Counted from the stretch's first letter, positions 1 to 9,091 are shown. The stretch: 64,000 nt of DNA from Microbacterium sp. RU1D (GCF_900156435.1 NZ_FTPQ01000001.1:1674001-1738000), one strand, 5' to 3'. Notes: generated from the letters alone by a model not told the origin. Translations and numbers: made by a program.

Positions 1-102
1 CACCACGACGAGGAACGCGTCGGCGAACACGAGCACCGCCATCGACACCAGCGCCCAGGGGCTCGCCGCGACCATCTGCAGCAACGCGTCGACACCGTCC
101 AT
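1..102 (-). CDS. DedA-family membrane protein, N-terminus only
   Basis: Partial gene cut by the left window edge. The reverse strand reads from an ATG at 102 for 34 codons, starting MDGVDALLQMVAASPWALVS and continuing with a hydrophobic stretch ending FADAFLVVV. A short amphipathic start followed by a membrane segment with F-x-D-A-F is typical of DedA/SNARE-associated integral membrane proteins, which are linked to lipid flipping and envelope homeostasis. It is divergent from the glycosyltransferase fusion at 170, with 67 bp between them. The family call rests on 34 residues only. Confidence 0.6.
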   Translation of the reverse strand, partial: MDGVDALLQMVAASPWALVSMAVLVFADAFLVVV

Positions 103-169
103 CCCGACACTCTCCGCCGCCGATCGAGACGCCCCGCCCACGCGGCGGTGACGCCGCGCGGAGCATCCG

Positions 170-2200
170 GTGAACATCGCGAACGTCGGCCCTCCGCGTG
201 CCCCACGGCGTCCGCCGAGGTCGCACCCTGGTCTCGTGAGAGTCGCGCTGCTGGCCGAGTCCTTCCTCCCGCACATGAACGGGGTCACCGGTTCGGTGCT
301 CCATGTGCTGCGTCACCTCGCCGAGGCGGGGCACGAGACGCTCGTCATCGCCCCGCGAGCGGGCGACGTCACGGCCGACCTGCACGGCGCCCGAACCGAG
401 CTGTTGCGCTCCGTGCCGCTGCCGTCGTACCCCGAGGTGCGTGTGGTGTTCGCGCGCGCGGCACGCCTGGGTGCCCTGCTGCGCGACTTCGACCCCGACG
501 TCGTGCATCTGGCATCCCCGTTCGTGCTCGGATGGCAGGGGCTCGCCGCCGCCGACGCCCTGAAGATCCCCTCCGTCGCCGTCTATCAGACGGACGTCGT
601 CGCGTACGCGCAGAAGTACGGCCTGCCGCACGCCACGGCCCTCGTCGCCGCGCACGTGGCGCGCCTGCACCGGCGCGCGACGCTCACCCTCGCGCCCTCG
701 TCGGCGTCGACCCGACAACTCGAGGAGCTCGGCGTCGATCGCATCCGCCGCTGGGGCCGGGGAGTGGATGCCGTGCGCTTCGCCCCCGAACACCGCGACG
801 ACGCCCGGCGCGCCGAGATCGCCCCGCGCGGCGAGCGCATCGTGGGGTACGTCGGCCGTCTCGCTCCCGAGAAGCAGGTCGACGACCTCCGCGCCCTCGC
901 GGGCCTGCCGGACACCCGCCTGGTGATCGTGGGCGACGGTCCCTCGCGTCCCGCGCTCGAGAAGGCGCTCCCGGATGCCGTGTTCACCGGCCACCTGTCC
1001 GGCTCGGCGCTGTCGACGGTGATGGCGGGCTTCGACGTGTTCGTGCACCCCGGGGAGAGCGAGACGTTCGGGCAGACCATTCAGGAGGCCCTCGCGAGCG
1101 GGGTGCCCGTGGTCGCGACCGGTGTGGGCGGGCCCCTGGATCTCGTGCGCTCGAGCGTCGACGGCTGGCTCTACCGACCCGGCGATCTCGACGACCTGCG
1201 CACGCGCGTCGCCGACCTCGCCGGCGACGAGGCCAAACGTCGCGCCTTCGCCCGCGCCGCCCGTGAGTCCGTGCAGGGGCGCACATGGCAGGCGCTCACG
1301 ACGGACCTCGTCGGACACTACGCGGATGCCATCGCCCTCCGCCGCATCGACGACGGCCTGCTGCTGCGCGGCGGGCCGCGCCCGGCGGCGCCCGAGGCCA
1401 CTCGCCCGCGGGGACGGTGGACCCGGTTCGTCGCGCTCGGCGACTCGCTGACCGAGGGGCTGTGCGACGCCTCGCGGATGCCGACGGGACAGTTCCGCGG
1501 ATGGGCGGACCGCCTCGCGGAGCTCCTCGCGCACACGAGCGACGAGGGGCCCTTCCGCTATGCGAACCTCGCCGTGCGCAGCCGCCGCGTACGGCACCTG
1601 ATCGACGAGCAGATCCCCGCAGCCCTCGCCCTCCGGCCCGATCTCGTCTCGATCCTCATCGGCGCCAACGATCTCGTCGGGCCGGCCCCCATCCTGCCCG
1701 CCCTCGTGGCTGAGGTGGAGTCGGCGGTGCGGGCTGTGCGCGGCACGGGCGCCGATGTCCTCCTGGTGACGACGTTCCTCCCGCGGCGTCCGGCCGCCCG
1801 CATCTTCGCCCGTCGCTTCGCGGCCTACAACGTGCACCTGCGCCGTATCGCGGCCGAGCAGGGCGCGATCCTGCTCGACCTGGAGGCCGTGGCAGACATC
1901 GGGGAGCCGCCCCTGTGGGCCGACGATCTGGTGCACCTGCGGTCGTCAGGGCACCGGCTCGTCGCCTACCGGGCGGCCGAGGCGCTCGGCGTGCCCGACG
2001 CGAACGCCCTGCTCGGCCTCGACGAAGCGTTGCACGCCGACGACGACGAGCCGCGGGGCGGCTGGCTCACCCGCGACGCGCTGCCGTGGGTGTGGCGCCG
2101 TGTGCGCGGCCGCACGGCCGGCGACGGCATCCACGCCAAGCACGAGGGGTACGTGGAGCTCCCCACCCGCGGCGACCGGGAGCGCACTTCCGCGTCCTGA
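170..2200 (+). CDS. GT4 glycosyltransferase fused to SGNH/GDSL hydrolase
   Basis: Two-domain protein of 676 aa. Residues about 23-390 are a GT-B fold GT4 glycosyltransferase: the start (RVALLAESFLPHMNGVTGSV) resembles the MgtA/PimB-type mannosyltransferases, and the E-x7-E region PGESETFGQTIQEALASG is present. Residues about 415-640 are an SGNH hydrolase: block I GDSLTEG, block III IGANDL, and block V D-x-V-H (ADDLVHLRSSGH). It probably acts on cell-surface glycolipid or polysaccharide, with the hydrolase trimming acyl or acetyl groups; that role is inferred. The GTG at 170 has a GGAG upstream. The GTG at 236 gives a start that matches homologues better and removes a basic, proline-rich 22-residue lead, so the start is uncertain. 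Confidence 0.85.
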   Translation: MNIANVGPPRAPRRPPRSHPGLVRVALLAESFLPHMNGVTGSVLHVLRHLAEAGHETLVIAPRAGDVTADLHGARTELLRSVPLPSYPEVRVVFARAARLGALLRDFDPDVVHLASPFVLGWQGLAAADALKIPSVAVYQTDVVAYAQKYGLPHATALVAAHVARLHRRATLTLAPSSASTRQLEELGVDRIRRWGRGVDAVRFAPEHRDDARRAEIAPRGERIVGYVGRLAPEKQVDDLRALAGLPDTRLVIVGDGPSRPALEKALPDAVFTGHLSGSALSTVMAGFDVFVHPGESETFGQTIQEALASGVPVVATGVGGPLDLVRSSVDGWLYRPGDLDDLRTRVADLAGDEAKRRAFARAARESVQGRTWQALTTDLVGHYADAIALRRIDDGLLLRGGPRPAAPEATRPRGRWTRFVALGDSLTEGLCDASRMPTGQFRGWADRLAELLAHTSDEGPFRYANLAVRSRRVRHLIDEQIPAALALRPDLVSILIGANDLVGPAPILPALVAEVESAVRAVRGTGADVLLVTTFLPRRPAARIFARRFAAYNVHLRRIAAEQGAILLDLEAVADIGEPPLWADDLVHLRSSGHRLVAYRAAEALGVPDANALLGLDEALHADDDEPRGGWLTRDALPWVWRRVRGRTAGDGIHAKHEGYVELPTRGDRERTSAS

Positions 2201-2236
2201 GGCGACCGCGAGCGATCCGGGGCTGTCGGCGGGTGT

Positions 2237-2295
2237 GGTGGCTTCGACAGGCTCAGCCACCTTCCACCGAGGACCCTGAGCGTGTCGAAGGGTCC
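2237..2295. repeat. REP-like paired palindrome between convergent genes
   Basis: Two 15-nt arms, CTTCGACAGGCTCAG (2242-2256) and CTGAGCGTGTCGAAG (2276-2290), are inverted copies with one mismatch. Each arm is also bracketed by its own 5-bp inverted repeat (GGTGG/CCACC and GGACC/GGTCC). The element lies between the convergent glycosyltransferase and transglycosylase genes, so it could act as a bidirectional terminator. The nested design looks like a dispersed repetitive extragenic palindrome. I recall similar CTTCGACAGGCTCAG elements in other actinobacterial intergenic regions but cannot verify that here. Confidence 0.7.
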
Positions 2296-2323
2296 GGGGC
2301 CGACCGTCGCGCCGCGCCGTCGC

Positions 2324-3661
2324 TCAGTACCAGCCGGTCTGTTCCGAGTGCGCCCACGCCCCGCACGGGCTGCCGTAGCGCGCGCTGATGTACGACAGTC
2401 CCCACGAGATCTGCGTCACCGCGTTCGTGCGCCAGTCGAGACCGGCGGATGCCATCTTCTCGCCCGGCAGGGCCTGCGGGATGCCGTAGGCGCCGCTCCA
2501 CGGATTGAGGGCGTCGGCGCGCCAGCCCGACTCGCGGTTCCACAGCGACACGAGGCAGGAGAACTGGTCGTCGCCCCAGCCGTAGGCGCGGATCGCGCCG
2601 CGGGCATGTTCGCGGGCGGCGCTCGGGCTCATGATCGGGCCCGCGGGGGCCGTCGATCCGCCGTCGCCGGAGCCGCCGCTGTTCGACCCGCCGCCGCCGG
2701 AGCCGTTTCCGCCGGAACCGCTCCCACCTGAGCCGCTGCCGCCGGAGCCGCCGCCGGAGCCGCCGCCGGAGCCGGAGCCGGAGCCACCGCCGGAGCCGCT
2801 GCCGCCCGAGCCGCCCGATCCCGACCCGCCCGATCCCGACCCGCCGGAGCCCGATCCGCCCGAGCCGCCCGACCCTGCGCCGCCGGAGCCGCCCGATGAC
2901 GAGCCGCCGCCGGTCGCACCGCCGGACTCAGCCGCGTCGCGTTGCGCCTTCTCGCGCTCGCGGGCGGCGCGCTCCTGGGCCGCGGTGGTCTCGCGCAGCG
3001 CCGCGAGCTGCGCGTAGAGCTCGTCCAGCCGGGTCTGCGCTGCCGCGACGCCGGCCGCCTCGGCATCCGCCTCGGTCGAGGCGAGGGCCGCGGTGGTCTC
3101 GGCCTCCGCGGCGAGTCGCGCGGCTTCGGTCCGCGCCGCCTCCGCCTGCGCGCGCAGCGAGGTCGCGACATCGGCGGCGGAGCGCGCGTCGCCCGCGGTG
3201 CGGGCGCTGACGGCGGTGACGTGATCGAGGAGACCCAGGCGCTGCAGGAGGGAATCGGGATCGGCCTCGGTGAGCAGTTGGGCGAGGAGGGGTCCCGCGC
3301 CGACCGTGCGGTACAGCCGGGCCGCGCTCGCGCCGGCGCGGGTGCTCGCCTGCGACAGCGCGGCGTCGGCCGTCGCGCTCTGCTGCGAGAGGGCGTCGGC
3401 GCGGGCGGCGGTCGTCGCCGCGAGTCGGCGCGTGCGCTCGGCGGCGGCCGACGCATCCAGCGCGCGCCGGGAGGCCGATGCAGCGGATGCTTCGGCGGCA
3501 TCCAGCTGCGCCTTCACCGCTGCCACGGCCGCGTCGTCGACGGCTGCGGGGCGCGGGCCCAATCCGGCCGTTGTGCCCGCGGAGGCCGGGAAGGGTGCGA
3601 AGACAGCGCCGATCACCAGGCACACGGTGAGCGTGTGACGGGTGAGACGCGTGAGACCCAT
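2324..3661 (-). CDS. Secreted coiled-coil protein with lysozyme-like transglycosylase domain
   Basis: 445 aa. Residues 1-28 are a Sec signal peptide (hydrophobic core, ASA-G cleavage region). Residues about 35-240 are alanine-rich heptad-like coiled coil. Residues about 245-340 are an almost pure Gly/Ser linker. Residues about 350-445 are a lysozyme-like transglycosylase domain with a catalytic-type E in NRESGW, then NPWSGAYGIPQ and a terminal cysteine-containing segment. The build resembles cell-wall hydrolases or aggregation-promoting-factor-like proteins that act on peptidoglycan outside the membrane. A TAGCGT hexamer ends 6 nt before the ATG, suggesting a leaderless transcript. The exact bond cleaved cannot be read from sequence. 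Confidence 0.8.
   Translation of the reverse strand: MGLTRLTRHTLTVCLVIGAVFAPFPASAGTTAGLGPRPAAVDDAAVAAVKAQLDAAEASAASASRRALDASAAAERTRRLAATTAARADALSQQSATADAALSQASTRAGASAARLYRTVGAGPLLAQLLTEADPDSLLQRLGLLDHVTAVSARTAGDARSAADVATSLRAQAEAARTEAARLAAEAETTAALASTEADAEAAGVAAAQTRLDELYAQLAALRETTAAQERAAREREKAQRDAAESGGATGGGSSSGGSGGAGSGGSGGSGSGGSGSGGSGSGGSGGSGSGGGSGSGSGGGSGGGSGGSGSGGSGSGGNGSGGGGSNSGGSGDGGSTAPAGPIMSPSAAREHARGAIRAYGWGDDQFSCLVSLWNRESGWRADALNPWSGAYGIPQALPGEKMASAGLDWRTNAVTQISWGLSYISARYGSPCGAWAHSEQTGWY
2645..2930 (-). repeat. Low-complexity Gly/Ser linker coding repeat
   Basis: About 95 codons of GGS/GSG repeats in the transglycosylase gene. On the plus strand this reads as repeated CCGCCGGAGCC units with slightly varying period. 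It is slippage-prone, so linker length probably differs between strains. Confidence 0.85.
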
Positions 3662-3667
3662 GAGGTC

Positions 3668-3673
3668 ACGCTA
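3668..3673 (-). promoter_or_regulatory. -10 hexamer TAGCGT of the transglycosylase gene
   Basis: TAGCGT followed by 6 nt and then the ATG at 3661. It fits the window-wide leaderless pattern. Confidence 0.5.
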
Positions 3674-3916
3674 GAGCACGATGGCGTGGCGCGACCACCC
3701 CGCGGGAGTCGGCGCTGGTAGGGTGAAGCGTGAATGCCGTCGTGGCATCCGCTCAACTACATATGAGCTCACGGAGCAGGCCGGCAGACGCTGGTCCCCT
3801 GTGGTGGACTCCCCGTCGGATCGCCGGGTGGTCGTCTACTGGTGGCCAGTCGCCGGGATTTCCGGGTCGATTCGTCGGCGCGCCCTTTCTGCCTGTTCCT
3901 GCTCCTTCGCATGTCA

Positions 3917-3943
3917 GCTCGTCGCCCACACGGGGCGGCGAGC
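3917..3943 (+). promoter_or_regulatory. Stem-loop in the pnp leader, beside the ribosome binding site
   Basis: GCTCGTCGCCC (3917-3927) pairs with GGGCGGCGAGC (3933-3943) through 11 pairs including one G-U, with a 5-nt loop. It lies 9 nt before the AAGGAGGGACC Shine-Dalgarno of pnp. In other bacteria pnp mRNA is autoregulated through a 5' stem cleaved by RNase III and PNPase. An equivalent role here is an inference. The rest of the 305-bp gap to the transglycosylase gene shows nothing else clear. Confidence 0.55.
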
Positions 3944-3966
3944 CTAAACAAAGAAGGAGGGACCTC

Positions 3967-6264
3967 TTGGAAGGTCCAGAAATCACCGCCGCCGAGGCCG
4001 TTCTCGACAACGGCCGCTTCGGCACCCGTACCGTCCGGTTCGAGACCGGACGCCTCGCACAGCAGGCCCAGGGCGCCGTCGCCGCCTACCTCGACGAGGA
4101 GACGATGCTCCTGTCGGCCACCAGCGCCGGCAAGCACCCCCGTGAGGGCTTCGACTTCTTCCCGCTGACCGTCGACGTCGAAGAGCGTTCGTACGCCGCC
4201 GGCAAGATCCCCGGCTCGTTCTTCCGCCGCGAGGGTCGCCCGTCGACCGAGGCCATCCTCGTGTGTCGTCTCATCGACCGCCCGCTGCGCCCGTCGTTCG
4301 TCGAGGGCCTGCGCAACGAGGTCCAGATCGTCGTCACCGTGCTCTCGATCGCTCCCGGCGAGTTCTACGACGCCCTCGCGATCAATGCCGCGTCGATGTC
4401 GACCCAGATCTCGGGTCTGCCCTTCTCGGGCCCCATCGCTGGTGTGCGCCTGGCGCTCATCCCCGGCCAGGGCGAGCACGCCGACCAGTGGGTCGCCTTC
4501 CCCAAGGCCGAGCAGCTCGAGGATGCCGTCTTCGACCTGATCGTCGCGGGCCGCGTGCTCGACGACGGCGACGTCGCCATCATGATGGTGGAGGCCGAGG
4601 CCACCGAGGGCAGCTGGAACATGATCAAGGGCGGCGCGACCAAGCCCAACGAGCAGGTCGTGGCCGAGGGCCTCGAGGCCGCCAAGCCGTTCCTGCGTCA
4701 GCTCGTCGACGCGCAGAACGAGGTCGCTCGTACCGCGTCGAAGGAGATCCAGTCGTTCCCCGTCTTCCCGGCCTACAGCCAGGAGACCTACGACTTCGTC
4801 GCCGGTCGCGCCTACGACCGCCTGGTGCCCGTGTACCAGATCGCCGACAAGCAGGAGCGCCAGAACGCCGACGACGAGGTCAAAACCTCCGTCAAGGAGC
4901 AGCTGCTCGCCGCCGTCGAGTCGGGCGAACTGCCCGCCGTCGCGACCCTCGAGTTCAACGCCGCCTACAAGTCGGTCACCAAGACGATCGTGCGCGGTCG
5001 CATCCTCGCCGAGGGCGTCCGCATGGACGGTCGTGGTCTGGCCGACATCCGTCCGCTCGACGCCGAGGTGCAGGTCATCCCGCGCGTCCACGGCTCGGCG
5101 ATCTTCCAGCGCGGCGAGACCCAGATCCTGGGCGTCACCACGCTGAACATGCTCAAGATGGAGCAGCAGATCGACTCGCTGTCGCCCATCACGAGCAAGC
5201 GCTACCTGCACCACTACAACTTCCCGCCCTACTCGACCGGTGAGACCGGCCGCGTCGGCAGCCCGAAGCGTCGCGAGATCGGCCACGGCTTCCTCGCCGA
5301 GCGCGCGCTCGTTCCGGTGCTGCCCAGCCGCGAGGAGTTCCCCTATGCGATCCGTCAGGTGTCCGAGGCCCTCGGGTCCAACGGCTCCACCTCGATGGGG
5401 TCCGTCTGCGCCTCGACCCTGTCGCTGCTGAACGCGGGTGTGCCGCTGCGCGCTCCCGTCGCCGGTATCGCGATGGGTCTGGTCACCGACGAGGTCGACG
5501 GCCAGACGCGATACGCCGCGCTGACCGACATCCTCGGTGCGGAAGACGCCCTCGGCGACATGGACTTCAAGGTCGCGGGCACGTCGGAATTCATCACGGC
5601 GATCCAGCTCGACACCAAGCTCGACGGTATCCCGTCGTCGGTCCTGGCCGCAGCCCTCACCCAGGCGAAGGAGGCTCGCCTGACGATCCTCAACGTCCTG
5701 AACGCCGCGATCGACGCCCCCGACGAGATGGCGCCCACCGCGCCGCGCGTCATCAGCGTGCAGATCCCGGTCGACAAGATCGGTGAGCTCATCGGGCCCA
5801 AGGGCAAGACGATCAACGCCATCCAGGACGAGACCGGCGCGCAGATCTCCATCGAGGAGGACGGCACCGTCTACATCGGCGCGACCGACGGCCCCTCGGC
5901 CGAGGCCGCCCGAGCCCAGGTGAACGCGATCGCCAACCCCACCAACCCCGAGGTGGGCGAGCAGTTCCTCGGAACCGTCGTCAAGATCGCGACCTTCGGC
6001 GCGTTCGTCTCGCTCCTTCCCGGCAAGGACGGCCTGCTGCACGTCAGCGAGGTCCGCAAGCTCGCCGGTGGCAAGCGCGTCGAGAACGTCGAAGACGTGC
6101 TTTCGGTCGGTCGCAAGATCCTCGTGCGCATCACGAAGATCGACGACCGCGGCAAGCTCTCGCTCGAGCCCGTGCTTGACGAGGAGGCCACCACGCCGGA
6201 GCCCGCCGACACGCAGAGCTCGGCCGCCGCGAGCGAGGGCCCCGAGGCTCCCGCCGAAGGCTGA
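3967..6264 (+). CDS. pnp: Polyribonucleotide nucleotidyltransferase (PNPase / GpsI)
   Basis: 765 aa from a TTG codon at 3967, chosen because the AAGGAGGGACC Shine-Dalgarno sits just upstream and the product then begins [16 protein letters not shown], the normal actinobacterial N-terminus. An open frame continues upstream to 3730 but has no family similarity. Order: RNase PH core 1, helical PNPase domain, RNase PH core 2 (FFxREGRPST and SSTSMGSV-type segments), KH domain around residues 595-655 ([15 protein letters not shown]), S1 domain around residues 665-735, then an acidic tail. It degrades RNA 3' to 5' phosphorolytically. Actinobacterial members may also make (p)ppGpp, a known family property not shown here. 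Confidence 0.97.
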   Translation: MEGPEITAAEAVLDNGRFGTRTVRFETGRLAQQAQGAVAAYLDEETMLLSATSAGKHPREGFDFFPLTVDVEERSYAAGKIPGSFFRREGRPSTEAILVCRLIDRPLRPSFVEGLRNEVQIVVTVLSIAPGEFYDALAINAASMSTQISGLPFSGPIAGVRLALIPGQGEHADQWVAFPKAEQLEDAVFDLIVAGRVLDDGDVAIMMVEAEATEGSWNMIKGGATKPNEQVVAEGLEAAKPFLRQLVDAQNEVARTASKEIQSFPVFPAYSQETYDFVAGRAYDRLVPVYQIADKQERQNADDEVKTSVKEQLLAAVESGELPAVATLEFNAAYKSVTKTIVRGRILAEGVRMDGRGLADIRPLDAEVQVIPRVHGSAIFQRGETQILGVTTLNMLKMEQQIDSLSPITSKRYLHHYNFPPYSTGETGRVGSPKRREIGHGFLAERALVPVLPSREEFPYAIRQVSEALGSNGSTSMGSVCASTLSLLNAGVPLRAPVAGIAMGLVTDEVDGQTRYAALTDILGAEDALGDMDFKVAGTSEFITAIQLDTKLDGIPSSVLAAALTQAKEARLTILNVLNAAIDAPDEMAPTAPRVISVQIPVDKIGELIGPKGKTINAIQDETGAQISIEEDGTVYIGATDGPSAEAARAQVNAIANPTNPEVGEQFLGTVVKIATFGAFVSLLPGKDGLLHVSEVRKLAGGKRVENVEDVLSVGRKILVRITKIDDRGKLSLEPVLDEEATTPEPADTQSSAAASEGPEAPAEG

Positions 6265-6279
6265 TCCCTGCCTCACCGG

Positions 6280-6310
6280 ATGCCCGTCCCGCTTCGTGCG
6301 GGGCGGGCAT
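6280..6310 (+). terminator. Terminator hairpin after pnp
   Basis: ATGCCCGTCCCGC pairs with GCGGGGCGGGCAT around a TTCGT loop, 13 pairs with one G-U, 15 nt after the pnp stop. There is no U-run, as is usual for actinobacterial terminators. Confidence 0.75.
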
Positions 6311-6498
6311 CCGTCGTGTGACGCGAGTGACCAGCGGGAAGGGTGTGATCCCGGCGTCCGCAGTCGTTACGGAATGTTTATCGCCATGCCGGGTGAAACA
6401 GCAGCCCCGTCCGGGCGAACGCATACCCTCGAAGTACGTCGGGGGGCGAGGGGTGCGGTGATTCCGCACCGTTTCCCGGCGCGAGAGGGGAGCCCACC

Positions 6499-7524
6499 AT
6501 GAGCGGCTCGGGCGTCGACGAGACGGCCTCGCCGCGCCTGCGTCGGGATCGTGCGCCCCACCCGTCCGCCCCCATCACGCTGCAGGGCCCCGGTCTCGGC
6601 TCGCACGTGCGTGTCCCTCTCGGGGAGACGGGGTTCGAGGTCTTCCCCCTGTTCCTCGGCGGCGGCGAATTCGGCTGGAATGTCGACGCCGGCGCCAGCC
6701 ACGAGATCCTCGACGCCTACGCCGAGCTCGGTGGGAACGCCCTGCACACCGCCGACAGCTACGCCGCCGGCCGCAGCGAGCACATCATCGGCGCGTGGCT
6801 GCGCTCCCGGCGCAGGCGCGACGACACGGTCCTGACCGTGCGCGTCGGCGGGCACCCCGACAACCCGGGTCTCGACTCCGTCAACCTCGTGCGGGCCGTC
6901 GAGGCCTCTCTCACCCGGCTGGGTACCGACCGCATCGACGTCCTCTCGCTCGACGCCGCCCGCGGCGATACGGCGATGCTCGAGGACACCCTCGCCACGA
7001 GCGAGTGGCTCGTCGACTCCGGCAAGGTCCGCGCGATCGGCGCCCACGGCTACACCGCCGCCCAGCTCGTGGAGGCGCGCATCCTGTCGTCGGCGGGATA
7101 CCCGCGCATCACCGTGCTCGACGTGCCCTACAACGTCCTGCGGCGCTCCGAGTTCGACGGTGACGTCCGCCTCATCGCGTCGGCGCAGAACATGGCCGTG
7201 ACGCCGTCGCACCCTCTCGCCCACGGCTTCCTCGCGGGGGAGACCCGCTCGCGCGGGCAGTCGACGCGGTCGGTACGCGGCTCGCAGGTGGCCGCCCACC
7301 TCAACCGGCGCGGCTCGCGCGTGCTGCGCGCCCTCGACGCTGTGGGAGACGAGCTCGGCATCCCGGATGCCGCGGTGGCCGTGGCGTGGCTGCTCGCGCA
7401 GAAGATCATCACCGCGCCCATCGTGAACGCCTTCGCGCCGCGCCACGTGGTGGAGTGCATGCGCGCCGTGGGCGTGCGTCTCAGCCGCGCGCAGCTGTCC
7501 GACATCGCCCGCGCCGCCGAGTGA
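6499..7524 (+). CDS. Aldo/keto reductase family protein
   Basis: 341 aa, ATG preceded by a GAGAGGGGAG ribosome site. Residues about 35-330 carry AKR TIM-barrel features: a GGGEFGWN-type first strand, a D-x-A-Y-A-like segment (LDAYAELGGNALHTADSYAAGRSE), TRLGTDRIDVLSLD and a late region on spontaneous start sites (AVAVAWLLAQK). NADPH-dependent oxidoreduction of a carbonyl substrate is expected; the substrate is unknown. The usual catalytic lysine strand appears divergent (VLTVRVGGH), so activity may differ from classical members. A TACCCT hexamer at 6424-6429 is a possible -10, giving a leader of about 60 nt. Monocistronic, between pnp and the phosphatase gene. Confidence 0.8.
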   Translation: MSGSGVDETASPRLRRDRAPHPSAPITLQGPGLGSHVRVPLGETGFEVFPLFLGGGEFGWNVDAGASHEILDAYAELGGNALHTADSYAAGRSEHIIGAWLRSRRRRDDTVLTVRVGGHPDNPGLDSVNLVRAVEASLTRLGTDRIDVLSLDAARGDTAMLEDTLATSEWLVDSGKVRAIGAHGYTAAQLVEARILSSAGYPRITVLDVPYNVLRRSEFDGDVRLIASAQNMAVTPSHPLAHGFLAGETRSRGQSTRSVRGSQVAAHLNRRGSRVLRALDAVGDELGIPDAAVAVAWLLAQKIITAPIVNAFAPRHVVECMRAVGVRLSRAQLSDIARAAE

Positions 7525-7603
7525 GAGCCGCCCTCGCCGAGCCGTGACGTAGGCTGGGAGGACCGGCCGGGGGAACGGCAGATCGACAACGGGGTGAGCT
7601 GAC

Positions 7604-8206
7604 GTGACGCACTACATCTACCTGGTGCGCCATGGCGAGCACCAGGATGCCGAGCACGGACTCACCGACGGCCCCCTCTCGCCGCGCGGTCAGCGTCAGG
7701 CGGCGCTCCTCGCCGACAGGCTGTCGGGACTTCCCCTCGACGCGGTCTGGCACTCGCCCCTCGAACGCGCGGCGCAGACGGCGCGCGCCGTCGCCGACCG
7801 GCTGCCGTCGGTGTCGCCGGAGTCCTCGGCACTGCTGTTCGACTGCGTGCCCACCGGCATGACGCCCGAGACCCCCGCGGCGTACGAGCCCTTCTTCGGT
7901 TCCGTGACCGAGGCCGAGATCGACGCCGGCCGCGCGCAGATGGCCGACGCGACCGCCGAGTTCCTCGCCCGCAAAGCGGGGGAGGTGCACGAGCTGGTGA
8001 TCACGCACAACTTCGTCATCTCGTGGTTCGTGCGCGAGGTGCTGCAGGCGCCCGACTGGCGCTGGATGACGATCAATCAGGCCTACTGCGGTCTCACGGT
8101 CATCGCGCAGAAGAAGGGTCGCCCCTGGACGCTGTTGTCGCACAACGACCTCGCGCACTTGCCGGTCGAGCTGCGCACGGGGCTGATCGACCCGCTCCCG
8201 GTCTGA
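7604..8206 (+). CDS. Histidine phosphatase family protein
   Basis: 200 aa, GTG start preceded by GGGGTGAG. The RHG motif (LVRHGEH, residues 7-13) supplies the phosphohistidine nucleophile, and a second catalytic histidine lies in VITHNFVISWFV. It belongs to the phosphoglycerate-mutase-like superfamily; the substrate is not predictable. A TAGGCT hexamer at 7550-7555 is a likely -10, leaving a leader of about 42 nt, so this gene is not leaderless. It is followed 72 bp later by dapB, which has its own promoter. Confidence 0.88.
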   Translation: MTHYIYLVRHGEHQDAEHGLTDGPLSPRGQRQAALLADRLSGLPLDAVWHSPLERAAQTARAVADRLPSVSPESSALLFDCVPTGMTPETPAAYEPFFGSVTEAEIDAGRAQMADATAEFLARKAGEVHELVITHNFVISWFVREVLQAPDWRWMTINQAYCGLTVIAQKKGRPWTLLSHNDLAHLPVELRTGLIDPLPV

Positions 8207-8266
8207 CGGATGCCGCCCGCGCGGCGCGTCTGTGGACAGCGCCCCACCCGTCGGGGCGCCGACGCC

Positions 8267-8272
8267 TAGGCT
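8267..8272 (+). promoter_or_regulatory. Leaderless -10 (TAGGCT) of dapB
   Basis: TAGGCT followed by 6 nt and then the dapB ATG. The spacing places transcription start at or next to the start codon. Confidence 0.6.
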
Positions 8273-8278
8273 GGGGGA

Positions 8279-9091
8279 ATGACCACACGCGTTGCCATCG
8301 TGGGCGGAACAGGCAAGCTCGGCGGAGTGATCCGCGAGGTCGTCGAGGCCGAAGAGGGGTACGAGGTCACCGCCGTCCTCGGCTCGCAGTCCGACCTCGC
8401 CGAGCTCGACGGCGCCGACCTCGTGATCGACGCGTCGACGCCCGCGGTCTCGATAGACGTGGTGCGCGCCGCGGTCGAGCGGGGCATCAACGTCCTCGTC
8501 GGTACGTCCGGGTGGTCGAACGAGCGCATCGCGCTCGTCCGACCTCTCGCCGAGGCCGCCGGTACCGGGGTCGTCTTCATCCCCAACTTCTCACTGGGGT
8601 CGGTGATCGGGAGCGCTCTCGCGGCTGCCGCCGCGCCGTTCTTCCCGTCGATCGAGATCGTCGAGGCGCACCGCGACACGAAGGTCGATTCCCCCAGCGG
8701 CACGGCCGTGCGCACGGCGGAGCTCATCGCGGCCGCCCGCGCCGATGTCGGACCCGTCGAGTCCCCGCATGTCGATCAGCGCGCGCGCGGCCAGCGTGTG
8801 GCATCCGTCCCGATCCACTCGCTGCGCCGCCCGGGAGTGGTGGCCCGGCAGGAGACGGTCCTCTCGGGGGCGGGGGAGTCGCTCACGATCGTGCACGACA
8901 CGATCGACCCCACGACCGCCTACGCACCCGGCGTCCGCATCGCCCTGGCGGCCGCCCGCGACGCGCGGGGCGTCATCATCGGTCTCGACAGTTTCATCGA
9001 CATCGGCGTGCGCACCCGGCCGGTCGACACCGGCGCCCCCGTCTCCGACGGCGACGTATCGGGTCAGGTCGCGAGCGCGACGAGCGCATGA
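8279..9091 (+). CDS. dapB: 4-hydroxy-tetrahydrodipicolinate reductase
   Basis: 270 aa, full family length. The N-terminal Rossmann segment is VAIVGGTGKLGG, and the substrate/catalytic region is EAHRDTKVDSPSGTA, matching the family E-x-H-x-x-K-x-D-x-P-S-G-T-A signature. It reduces 4-hydroxy-tetrahydrodipicolinate with NAD(P)H in the diaminopimelate/lysine pathway in the cytoplasm. The pathway partners dapA and dapF lie elsewhere in this window. The ATG follows a TAGGCT hexamer by 6 nt. The last four bases overlap the next ORF (ATGA), indicating translational coupling to the membrane protein. Confidence 0.95.
   Translation: MTTRVAIVGGTGKLGGVIREVVEAEEGYEVTAVLGSQSDLAELDGADLVIDASTPAVSIDVVRAAVERGINVLVGTSGWSNERIALVRPLAEAAGTGVVFIPNFSLGSVIGSALAAAAAPFFPSIEIVEAHRDTKVDSPSGTAVRTAELIAAARADVGPVESPHVDQRARGQRVASVPIHSLRRPGVVARQETVLSGAGESLTIVHDTIDPTTAYAPGVRIALAAARDARGVIIGLDSFIDIGVRTRPVDTGAPVSDGDVSGQVASATSA

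Noticed and set aside
2645-2930. Possible CRISPR-like or tandem repeat array
   Set aside because: Units are short, variable and in frame with a Gly/Ser linker; there are no spacers of uniform length.
2631-3017. Proline/glutamate-rich plus-strand ORF resembling a PPE-type protein
   Set aside because: It is the shadow of the Gly/Ser linker in the reverse-strand transglycosylase gene.
3730-3966. Upstream extension of pnp to 3730
   Set aside because: The added 79 residues have no family similarity and the strong ribosome site is at 3953-3963.
3769-6276. 835-codon open frame antisense to pnp (similar long frames at 15869-18598, 18409-21072, 49563-52064)
   Set aside because: GC-rich third positions of the real genes leave the opposite strand without stops. 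The products are repetitive (LEHVQR, DLDVR-like) with no family motifs, while the plus strands encode complete known proteins.
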